A DNA stretch of 64,000 nt. It comes from Pseudoalteromonas shioyasakiensis (GTDB lineage Bacteria; Pseudomonadota; Gammaproteobacteria; Enterobacterales; Alteromonadaceae). The stretch covers positions 62,001 through 126,000 of the forward strand of contig NZ_LRUE01000022.1 of assembly GCF_001550135.1 (NCBI RefSeq), in the 5' to 3' direction. The notes below the pieces were generated by a model. It ran no database searches. It worked only from the letters and a program-made list of their open reading frames with translations, and was not told the origin of the DNA. The position numbers and the translations under genes are program-made. This document shows, one piece after another, positions 47,796 through 55,236 of this stretch (positions are counted from its first letter, which is position 1; every line of letters begins with the position of its first letter).

Positions 47796-49343
47796 TTACT
47801 TTTTAGCGCGTAAATCTAAATTCCTAAAGTCAAAACTAAAGTCTGTCACCGCCATTGAGACAGCGCGCATTTTTGCACTACTCACTCGGTTATCTGGGCT
47901 CATTTGAAACTCAATGTAAGCATCTGCTTCGAGTAACTTTTCATCCCACTTCACAATAAACGTATTGCCCGTGTAATGCTCAAGCTGACCTTTCAAACGC
48001 TTTGTATGAGTAAAATCAATACGTAGCTGACCATTTAACTCCTCGATTACCACATCACCATACCAGTTATCGTGCAGAGTGCCTGTGTAGTTGATGTTTG
48101 GTAGTTTCGCTTGATAATCAGCAGGTGTTTCTGGTTTTGCGTTTGCGTAAGCTTCTTTTTTACCTTCAAAGTGCTTTTTAGCAAGATCTTCAACCCAGTC
48201 TTTATCTTCAAGATCTAATGCATCTTCTAATACTTCATAGGTCACTGCAGAGAGCGCACTAAACGCTTGCTGGTTACTCAGAATAACAATACCGAGGTTT
48301 TTCTCTGGTAATAATGTCACTTGAGACACCATACCTAAAATACCACCACCATGGCCTAGCTTTTTAATGCCGTGGAAATCTTCAATGCTCCAGCCTAAAC
48401 CATAACCTCTAAATTGTTGGTGGTAAGCTTCATAAGCACTTTTTGATGCCATTGACGTAATGTGCGGGTGCCACATTTGTTGCTGTTGCTTTTCAGTGAA
48501 TAACTGCTGGCCATTTGGCATTTTGCCATGTGCAAGCTGCGTGCGTAGCCATTGGCTCATATCGCTTACGCTTGATGCAATCGCACCAGCGCCACGGAAA
48601 TCTTCAAGGTAGTTCACAAAAAATGGGTGTAGTTGGCCATCCATTGGAATATGACCCGTCGCCCAGTTTTTATTGCTACTAGGAATACGTGAAAAACCTG
48701 CGCGTGAGTTTTTCATATCAAGTGGCTGAAGAATATTTTTCTCGATGTAATCATTCCAGCTCATGCCAGATACACGGGCTACCACTTCACCTGCAGTCAC
48801 AAACATTAAGTTGTTATAGGCATATTTACTACGAAAGCTACTCGCTGGTTTTAAGTATTTTAGCCCTGCGATAATTTCATCAATCGATTTGTCAGTATCT
48901 GGCCAAATCATTAAATCGCCTTGCCCTAAACCCAAACCGCTACGGTGGCTTAATAAATCGCGAATGGTCATTTCACGTGTTACGTAAGGGTCATACAGAC
49001 GAAACTCAGGAAGATGATCAATTACTTTGTCATCCCAGCTAAGCTTACCTTCATCAATTAATTTAGCTAACGCTGCTGCGGTAAATGCTTTGGTGTTTGA
49101 CGCGATACCGAATAAGGTGTCTTTATTTACTTTTTTACCGGTATCAAGGTGAGATACACCAAAACCTTTTGCTAACACGACCTGATCATTTTCAACAATC
49201 GCTACAGCCATACCCGGTACGTCAAAACGTGCCATTGACGTTTCGATTACTTTTTCAATTTTTTTAGTATCAATATCGGCATAACTGTAAAACGAACAGC
49301 TCGATAACAGCGCCGCTGCAACGGCTAATTTACGAAATATCAT
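47796..49343 (-). CDS. Exported serine hydrolase of the class C beta-lactamase family
   Basis: The 515-residue protein has a signal peptide (about residues 1-22) and a beta-lactamase/penicillin-binding-like domain with the SxxK motif SNTK (S82, K85), the YxN motif YNN (Y176, N178) and HGG in LGHGGGIL taking the KTG place. The C-terminal ~120 residues match the DUF3471 domain found on such hydrolases. Members act as D-amino peptidases, esterases or peptidoglycan carboxypeptidases; true beta-lactamase activity is unlikely from the motifs but not excluded. It is the last gene of a tight operon, overlapping the GGCT-like gene by 4 bp. Confidence 0.9.
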   Translation of the reverse strand: MIFRKLAVAAALLSSCSFYSYADIDTKKIEKVIETSMARFDVPGMAVAIVENDQVVLAKGFGVSHLDTGKKVNKDTLFGIASNTKAFTAAALAKLIDEGKLSWDDKVIDHLPEFRLYDPYVTREMTIRDLLSHRSGLGLGQGDLMIWPDTDKSIDEIIAGLKYLKPASSFRSKYAYNNLMFVTAGEVVARVSGMSWNDYIEKNILQPLDMKNSRAGFSRIPSSNKNWATGHIPMDGQLHPFFVNYLEDFRGAGAIASSVSDMSQWLRTQLAHGKMPNGQQLFTEKQQQQMWHPHITSMASKSAYEAYHQQFRGYGLGWSIEDFHGIKKLGHGGGILGMVSQVTLLPEKNLGIVILSNQQAFSALSAVTYEVLEDALDLEDKDWVEDLAKKHFEGKKEAYANAKPETPADYQAKLPNINYTGTLHDNWYGDVVIEELNGQLRIDFTHTKRLKGQLEHYTGNTFIVKWDEKLLEADAYIEFQMSPDNRVSSAKMRAVSMAVTDFSFDFRNLDLRAKK

Positions 49344-49855
49344 AATATCCCTAGGTGATTTTTATTGTTGTGAATAGCGAACTCTTTCGCTGCCCGAGTT
49401 TTATCTGGATCATCGCAACTTGGTCTTGCGAGTATTGCTTCACTGTAATGATTTGGTACACCTGCTTCAAGCGCTCCGCGATGAACATGCTGAAGATACC
49501 AGTCGAATGGCAGTAAAGACTCATCTAAGGTGTTAGCGATATAACAATGGGCAGCAAGTTGCTCGCCATCTAGTAGTTCAACGGTGATATCTACACAGTC
49601 ATAACGCGGCCCTTCGATATCATCAAGAATCGACTTTTCAGCTTCGTTTAACTGATACACAACACCATATACCAAGGCATCTGCCTGATCTGTTTTGCGC
49701 ACGCTACACTTTGCAGAGCCGTCGGTACTTACCATATCAAACGTCAGTTCATAGCCTTTTAAAATAGCTGTGCCTACCCGCTTTGCTTCAGGTAACCTTG
49801 CCAGCAATCTGCTCGATGACATATTTGAACCAAATGAAAAGTTATATAGCGCCAT
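49340..49855 (-). CDS. Gamma-glutamylcyclotransferase-like protein
   Basis: The 171-residue protein has the GGCT fold marks: the N-terminal FSFGSNMSS loop (YGSN-like substrate-binding turn), a middle YGVVYQLNEAEKSILDDIEGP with the probable catalytic glutamate, and CYIANTLDE. GGCT enzymes make 5-oxoproline from gamma-glutamyl compounds, but many bacterial members have other roles. I chose ATG 49853-49855 (MALYNF), which follows a GAGG site; the longer start would overlap the upstream gene and lacks similarity. It follows the LysE gene by 7 bp and overlaps the serine hydrolase gene by 4 bp. Confidence 0.8.
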   Translation of the reverse strand: MALYNFSFGSNMSSSRLLARLPEAKRVGTAILKGYELTFDMVSTDGSAKCSVRKTDQADALVYGVVYQLNEAEKSILDDIEGPRYDCVDITVELLDGEQLAAHCYIANTLDESLLPFDWYLQHVHRGALEAGVPNHYSEAILARPSCDDPDKTRAAKEFAIHNNKNHLGIL

Positions 49856-49862
49856 ACTTACC

Positions 49863-50483
49863 TCACACAACAACGCGAATAGCTAAGGCAATTAAGATCA
49901 CGCCAATGCCTCTATCAAACCAGTATCCGCTTTTTAAGAAAAATGCTCGCACTGATGCTTTTGATAACACCAATGATAAAAATGAAAACCATAGCCAAGT
50001 CGCCATTGCCATATACACGCCATAACCAGCCTGCACTACAACAGGTGTTTCAGGGCTTATTACAAGAGTAAACAACGACATAAAAAACAGTGTTGCTTTG
50101 GGATTAAGGGCATTGGTAAAAAAACCGCGTCGAAATGCTTTATACACAGATTCAGGCTCAGCAGGGGCAAGGGTTTGCTGTTTACTATCGCTAGGTTTTG
50201 CGCTTCGTAAAGCTTGCACACCCAAGTATGCCAAATAAGCCCCTGCAAGGTATTTTAAAGCCATAAATAAGCTAGGTGACTGGGATAAAATTAATGCCAC
50301 ACCTAATACACAATAAGCAATATGCAGCAAAATAGCCGCACCAACCCCAGCACTGGTCCAAAGCGCATTTTTACGACCTTGTTGAATACTTTGCTTGAGT
50401 ACAATTGCAAAGTCAGGACCTGGGCTTGCTACCGCAAAAAAGTGAGCTATGGCTATCAATAAAAACTCATCTAAATACTGCAC
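49863..50483 (-). CDS. LysE-family amino acid exporter
   Basis: The 206-residue inner membrane protein has about six hydrophobic helices and the LysE/RhtB family signature near the start, HFFAVASPGPDFAIVLKQSI, followed by GVGAAILLHIAYCVLG. Members export amino acids such as lysine, homoserine, threonine or cysteine in exchange for protons. The substrate here cannot be told. It lies 6 bp after the 260-residue unknown gene and 7 bp before the GGCT-like gene, all one operon. Confidence 0.9.
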   Translation of the reverse strand: MQYLDEFLLIAIAHFFAVASPGPDFAIVLKQSIQQGRKNALWTSAGVGAAILLHIAYCVLGVALILSQSPSLFMALKYLAGAYLAYLGVQALRSAKPSDSKQQTLAPAEPESVYKAFRRGFFTNALNPKATLFFMSLFTLVISPETPVVVQAGYGVYMAMATWLWFSFLSLVLSKASVRAFFLKSGYWFDRGIGVILIALAIRVVV

Positions 50484-50489
50484 TCAATA

Positions 50490-51272
50490 TTACCCTACTG
50501 CTTGTTCATCTAATGCTAATAACAACGGATTTGCACTGTCACTCACCAATGCTTTAATTTGCTTTTGCGCTTTTTTATATTGGCTGCGTAAATGGGGTTT
50601 TAAAAACTTCTTCGACTGATTGTCCCCTTTAAAATGCGTAACCAGCGCATGCATAAATAGCGTTTGTGGCTCAGTCAGCGCTGCTTGGCGATTGGCATAA
50701 GGGTTATAACCGCAGCCGCAGCCACCTTTAAATTGATACACCGTATTACTCATCATCACCCCAAAGCCTAAATAGCATGCCAACGCATCGCTTGCTTGCG
50801 GTAAGTACTCTTTACCGCCAGGAGGTAAGACACCCACATGGTGAATCAAAATGGTCGCTAAGGTACCAGCAAAACTTGCCACTAAATCTTGCGGTTGATT
50901 GATTTGGTTCGGGTTAAAGGAGATATTCACCGGATGATTTGCCGGCAAAATTAAGCTCGCCTCGCTACCGCGTAAATTGTCTTGAAATTCAAAATGCGGA
51001 AACACCTGCGGTGTAAGCCCAGATGGCGCAACTAAGTTAATTGGCCACGCCTGCATCCCCGCATAATCAACAACTCGGCTAAATACCTTTTCAGCCATTT
51101 CATTGACGCTCGACACCCTATCCGGAAAGAACTGCCCGTTAGGTAAAATGATTTGTGTGTGTTTTAAAAAATATTCACTATCAAAGTGTTCAACAGCCCA
51201 TAAAAAGGTATCGATTAACCACTGCTGCTCTTGCTCATCAACAAGTGGGGCTGACTTAAATAACGCTAACAT
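50490..51272 (-). CDS. Unrecognised 260-residue cytoplasmic protein
   Basis: I can not assign this protein to a characterised family. It has no signal peptide or membrane helix. Features seen are ILPNGQFFPDR near residue 42, a central IHHVGVLPPGG segment followed by DALACYLGFGVMMSNTVYQF, then GGCGCGYNPYANR. The layout (a short histidine segment, then a helix with DALACYLGFG) resembles a set of uncharacterised proteins in which I recall a HExxH-like site in this place; here that site is not seen, so if it was a metallopeptidase it has probably lost activity. That is only an inference. It sits between the CreA-like and LysE genes with gaps of 3 and 6 bp. Confidence 0.75.
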   Translation of the reverse strand: MLALFKSAPLVDEQEQQWLIDTFLWAVEHFDSEYFLKHTQIILPNGQFFPDRVSSVNEMAEKVFSRVVDYAGMQAWPINLVAPSGLTPQVFPHFEFQDNLRGSEASLILPANHPVNISFNPNQINQPQDLVASFAGTLATILIHHVGVLPPGGKEYLPQASDALACYLGFGVMMSNTVYQFKGGCGCGYNPYANRQAALTEPQTLFMHALVTHFKGDNQSKKFLKPHLRSQYKKAQKQIKALVSDSANPLLLALDEQAVG

Positions 51273-51275
51273 AAA

Positions 51276-51746
51276 TTACTCTTGTGATTGTGCCCATTGC
51301 CATGCATCCGTATTGTAAAGAGGCACAGTTGATAAAGCATGATGATGGCTACCGCTCGACTCTTTCGTTGAATAAGACAAATATAAAAGTGTGCGTGTTG
51401 GCGCATCATAAATACGACGTACTTTTAACGATTTAAACAAAATACTTTTCGATGATTTAAATACCACTTCGCCCGATTTACTGCGATCAATTTGTTGTAA
51501 TTGGTCAGCGGTAATGGGGCCTGTTTGACGACAGGCAATAGACATATCGGATGGATCAGCAAAATCAAGGTTCGCTTCAATATGGCTAATGTGACAAGTA
51601 ACACCGCTTATAAGCGGGTCTTGTTGTGATACCACTTTAATATCTTTGGTCGTAAATAACCCCAAACTCACCGAAGCAGCATCATCCGAGCAACCGCTCA
51701 ACAAAATCAGTGGCGCAGTAAGTGCAGCTAATTTTAGTAACTTCAT
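51276..51746 (-). CDS. creA: CreA-family lipoprotein
   Basis: The 156-residue protein matches E. coli CreA (function unknown) in ITGVTCHISHI-type ISGVTCHISH, SIACRQTGPI, SGEVVFKSSKSILFKSLKVRRIYDA and LYLSYSTK. Unlike E. coli CreA it has a lipoprotein signal with lipobox LLSGC (Cys19), so it would be anchored in the envelope. Two cysteines in the mature part (about residues 52 and 71) could form a disulphide. It is the first gene of a five-gene operon, divergent from the small barrel gene across 103 bp. Confidence 0.85.
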   Translation of the reverse strand: MKLLKLAALTAPLILLSGCSDDAASVSLGLFTTKDIKVVSQQDPLISGVTCHISHIEANLDFADPSDMSIACRQTGPITADQLQQIDRSKSGEVVFKSSKSILFKSLKVRRIYDAPTRTLLYLSYSTKESSGSHHHALSTVPLYNTDAWQWAQSQE

Positions 51747-51849
51747 CCTAGTGTTCCTTATTAAAAAGCGATAGTTGTCCGTTTACAACGATTTGCTTGC
51801 TATGTTTCAATACTATCTCAAAATATCTTCAACAACGAGCACCTAAACA

Positions 51850-52437
51850 ATGAAAAAATCGCTTGGTTTACTGTGTTTAATGTTCTTAAGTAGTACAGCT
51901 CACGCTGACTACTCTATTAGCGCTGGTTTCGGCAAAAACTTTACTAACTCGGTGCAAACCGAAGAAAACCTTAAAATTGAGCTTGAGGATGACAGCCATT
52001 TTACTGTCAGCCTAGATAGAACCATTGATAATGCTCGCTATGGGTTCTTTTATTCAGCAACCGAGCTTGATATGAAAGACCAAACCAACAAGCAAGTCGA
52101 GATGCAATACCTGCTATTTCAAAGTGCCGTAGAAGTGCCATTAGCTGACCGTATAGTTGGTTTTGTTGGTGCCCAAATTGGCGCAAACCACGTCAACACT
52201 GACTTTGCCGACTCTGATACATATTTTACCTCTGGCCTTTATGCTGGCGCAGATTATTTATTTACTGAACAAGCACGGGTTTATGTTGAAACTCGCTGGC
52301 TGGCAACTATTGTAAATAATGCAAGTAACGTATCGTGAACATTGCCAACATCAGAAGACGACCAATGTCTATGGCACTTTGATGGTGATGTGTTAAACCA
52401 ATTTCAGACAAACATCGGTTTTAGTTACCGCTTTTAA
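51850..52437 (+). pseudogene. Small outer membrane beta-barrel gene interrupted by in-frame TGA
   Basis: The reading frame starts with a signal peptide (KKSLGLLCLMFLSSTAHA, cleaved before DYS) and alternating beta-strand pattern of a small outer membrane barrel. It stops at TGA 52336-52338 after 162 codons. The same frame then runs on for 32 codons and ends with TAA after NIGFSYRF, a typical last barrel strand with C-terminal phenylalanine; the full frame would give about 195 residues. The site is probably a former TGC or TGT cysteine codon, since a second cysteine (DDQC) follows in the same loop. Without the last strand the truncated protein should not insert normally. A sequencing error is the main alternative to a real nonsense change. 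Confidence 0.8.
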
Positions 52438-52447
52438 GGAAGACCCC

Positions 52448-52777
52448 ATGCCGCACATTGTTATAGAACACTCAGAAGACTTGCCAATTCTGCCACAAGT
52501 GTTAGTTGAAAAAGTTCACCAAGCCGTTTTTGACTCAGGCTTATTTGAGCTTTCGACCATAAAGACTCGTGCAATTGCTTATCAGCATTACGAATTAGGT
52601 GAAGGCAAAGATGGCTTTATTCACATCGGCGCATCAATCATGGCAGGCAGAACCATAGAGCAAAAGCAAATGCTCAGTGAGCAATTATTAAGTTGCTTAA
52701 GAACATACTGCCGCCGCTCGTATAGCTTAAGCGTTAATATTTACGATATGGATGCTGATATTTACCGTAAGTGTTAA
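52448..52777 (+). CDS. 5-carboxymethyl-2-hydroxymuconate isomerase-like protein
   Basis: The 109-residue protein is of the CHMI type in the tautomerase superfamily: catalytic Pro2 directly after the start in MPHIVIEHSEDL, TRAIAYQHYELGEG in the middle and FIHIGASIMAGRT with the conserved arginine. CHMI acts in homoprotocatechuate breakdown, but many marine bacteria carry lone copies away from that pathway and no other hpa gene is seen here, so the substrate is open. An AAGGA ribosome binding site shared with the end of the barrel gene precedes it by 8 bases. Its stop abuts that of the regulator gene with no gap. Confidence 0.88.
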   Translation: MPHIVIEHSEDLPILPQVLVEKVHQAVFDSGLFELSTIKTRAIAYQHYELGEGKDGFIHIGASIMAGRTIEQKQMLSEQLLSCLRTYCRRSYSLSVNIYDMDADIYRKC

Positions 52778-54907
52778 TTACTTTGGCAAATAGGCTGCCG
52801 GTAAGCGCTTGATTTCTATCTCAGGCGATAAGTACGCAGTGTAAACTAGCCAACGCTCATTGGGTATGTAGGTCAAACCCGATGAGCGACTATAAGCTCG
52901 CTCCGGTAAGGCAATTAAATCATGATGCTGCTTACTTGCTAAGTCATAGTAGCTAATACGGTAATCACCTAAGCGTTCTTTATAATAATAAATACGCCCC
53001 TCATGATACGCGTTCTTTGCCACCAGCAACCATGCATAACTGCGCGCCAACTTAACATCGTTCACCAGCATTTCTTCAACACCCGTATCATGATGTTTTA
53101 TCCAAATAGCATGGCGCGAGTTGGTAAATAAAATATCGCCTGATTGTGTTTCAACGCCATACTGCGCAGGCACTTCAACAGCTTTACCTAGGCTTTTACC
53201 TGTTAAGTCATAACGATATAAGTAGTCACCATCAGAAACTAAAATATGCTGGCTATCAGCGCTAAACTTGGGTTTAATTGCATGACTAAATGGCAGTTTG
53301 ATTTGCTGACTTTGCTCTACTTTGAAATCATAAATATATAAGCGGGTACTGCCATTGTCATACAATGAAAACAAAATATAGCGTCCATCGGCTGACCAGG
53401 TTGGATCACGAACTTCCCCCGTGTTATGTGCAAAGTCAGTAAGCTGCTTTCGCGAGCTGCTATCAGGGTTAACAATCCAAAGCTGTGAACTGCCAGATTC
53501 ATTGGACACATACAGTAGTTTATTTTGCTGCTGATTATATTCAGGGAATAGCGAGCTAAAATTGGTCGACAACATAGAAAACGGCGAGTTGGCCACTTGT
53601 TCGTCTATTTTCAGACGCGTGATCACCTTATCTAAATCCCACTGATGGTAATAAACACTACCATCACTACTGTAATTAGGTGAACTCATGCCCGCAATTT
53701 GCGTGTTGATTAGGGTTTGATTCTTAATGTCAAAGAAGTAGCCATAACGTTTACCGCCCTCAACTGCACTAAACGCCAATTGCTCTTTAGACGGATGCCA
53801 ATCTACACCATGAATATCAACAAAATCATGAGTTAGCCGTTGGCTTTGCCCTGTTTTTACATCTATTAAAAACAGCGCTTTTTGGTTGTTTTTAACATTA
53901 CGCGTAACCACAACTCGCTGTGCATCTGGCGAAAACGACACTGACTCATACACAGTTTCGCAGTCATCATTACAAGGAATAACTGTTTCTTTTGTTTGTT
54001 TTGCCTGTAAACCGAGCAGTTTGATACGAGTGACATAATCACCTGTCTTGCTTGTATGATCAACAATGTAGGCCAAGGTTTTACCATCACTACTGATATC
54101 AAGATCAGGCGCATAGTTATTACTGCACTCCCCTAGCACGACACTGGTGGCATTTACCAAAGAGAGTTTTACAATTTCACAAACATCTGACGCCATACGG
54201 TAATAATATAATGTGTTTGCATCTGGGCTAAACACAGAGCGCCCTTCTGTAAAAGGTGAGTCCGTTAATTGCTTTGCTGGGTGCTCTGGAAAATGTAAAT
54301 CACGTAAATATAGGTTATTTGGTTTACCAAGCTGTCGCCATGAATACACCAAATAGTGCTGATCATCAGAAATTGAAGGATAAATCTCACGACCAGGGCT
54401 TGCCGTCACGCTTTCGATACTATTAAGCGGTAGCACAAAGCTTGAGTTAGTTTGCTTTACAGGCGAAGAGAACAACCAATACATCACAACCAAGCTAATG
54501 ACACACAAAGCCACAAACAGCTGGCGTATTTGTGCAGTAGTGATACTAAAACCCACTGGGTTTTCTTTATCGGCTGTATCTATTGGCTCGGGCTTTAATA
54601 AAACGCGATAACCCGTTTTACGCAGTGTCTCTATGTAAGTTTGTTCTGGATCGAGTTCCTTAAATGCTTTTCGTAAATGCCAAATTGCATTTGTTAAGGC
54701 TTTTTCACCCACGTAAAAATTGCCCTCCCAAACACTATTGATGAGCTCTTCACGGGTGATGGGTTCGGGGTAACGCGCAACTAAGCAAGCTAACAACTCA
54801 ATAAACTTAGGCTGCAAAAGCTGTTCACTACCATTGCAGATCAGTTTATTTTCGAGTGGGTTAACAATACATGAGCCCAGCTGATAAACGCGATTAGATG
54901 TTTCCAT
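52778..54907 (-). CDS. CadC/ToxR-like membrane regulator with TolB-type beta-propeller
   Basis: The 709-residue protein joins an N-terminal OmpR/CadC winged helix DNA-binding domain (about residues 8-105, with TREELINSVWEG, ALTNAIWHLRKAF and YIETLRKTGYRVL), one membrane helix (about 128-147), and a periplasmic region of WD40/PD40-like repeats (SSDGKTLAYI, SPDAQRVVV, SADGRYILFS, SADSQHILVS). It would sense a periplasmic signal and bind DNA while in the membrane. It is divergent from a TonB-dependent receptor gene across 329 bp, so control of that gene is likely. No helix-turn-helix residue appears damaged. Confidence 0.9.
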   Translation of the reverse strand: METSNRVYQLGSCIVNPLENKLICNGSEQLLQPKFIELLACLVARYPEPITREELINSVWEGNFYVGEKALTNAIWHLRKAFKELDPEQTYIETLRKTGYRVLLKPEPIDTADKENPVGFSITTAQIRQLFVALCVISLVVMYWLFSSPVKQTNSSFVLPLNSIESVTASPGREIYPSISDDQHYLVYSWRQLGKPNNLYLRDLHFPEHPAKQLTDSPFTEGRSVFSPDANTLYYYRMASDVCEIVKLSLVNATSVVLGECSNNYAPDLDISSDGKTLAYIVDHTSKTGDYVTRIKLLGLQAKQTKETVIPCNDDCETVYESVSFSPDAQRVVVTRNVKNNQKALFLIDVKTGQSQRLTHDFVDIHGVDWHPSKEQLAFSAVEGGKRYGYFFDIKNQTLINTQIAGMSSPNYSSDGSVYYHQWDLDKVITRLKIDEQVANSPFSMLSTNFSSLFPEYNQQQNKLLYVSNESGSSQLWIVNPDSSSRKQLTDFAHNTGEVRDPTWSADGRYILFSLYDNGSTRLYIYDFKVEQSQQIKLPFSHAIKPKFSADSQHILVSDGDYLYRYDLTGKSLGKAVEVPAQYGVETQSGDILFTNSRHAIWIKHHDTGVEEMLVNDVKLARSYAWLLVAKNAYHEGRIYYYKERLGDYRISYYDLASKQHHDLIALPERAYSRSSGLTYIPNERWLVYTAYLSPEIEIKRLPAAYLPK

Positions 54908-55236
54908 TTACTCTAAATAAAACCCCATTTTAGAAGTACAGCAGTATAAAGCCCTATCAATTTATCGTAAAAGCAGCCCTTTCACCAGCTTTAACGTTGC
55001 AAAACAGTTAACAATGAACATTTCTTAACTCGCTGATTTTAAATAAATAGATATTCAATAGATATAAAATAGAGACATAAACGAGCCACCTAAGATTGTA
55101 GTTAGGTTCACATTTCTATAAAAATTTTTACGTCAATACCGACCAACCAGAGTGTTGCTCACTGTAAATTTTAACTGCCCTTAAAAGAGCATCACTCTGG
55201 TTCTAAAAACTAAAAATAAAACAACTAGGAACGCCT
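54908..55236. other. 329-bp divergent control region of the regulator and TonB receptor genes
   Basis: No gene is seen here. The segment is AT-rich, with a TATAAA-like element near 55060, and ends in a long inverted repeat in the leader of the receptor gene. It must hold the promoters of both genes. Confidence 0.6.
55145..55202 (+). repeat. Long inverted repeat in the TonB receptor leader
   Basis: AACCAGAGTGTTGCTC (55145-55160) pairs with 55187-55202 with one mismatch in 16, across 26 bases. It ends 34 bp before the GTG start and is not followed by a T-tract, so it is not a plain terminator. It may be an operator or an mRNA stem-loop. Confidence 0.8.

Noticed and set aside
47796-49343. Serine hydrolase as an acquired class C beta-lactamase resistance gene
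   Set aside because: The KTG motif is replaced by HGG and a DUF3471 domain is attached, as in peptidase or esterase members; context is a chromosomal operon without mobile elements.
52336-52362. TGA with a following inverted repeat as a selenocysteine signal in the barrel gene
   Set aside because: The stem has only 6 bp with an 18-base loop and lacks the bacterial SECIS loop features; an outer membrane barrel is not a likely selenoprotein. A point change from TGC/TGT is simpler.
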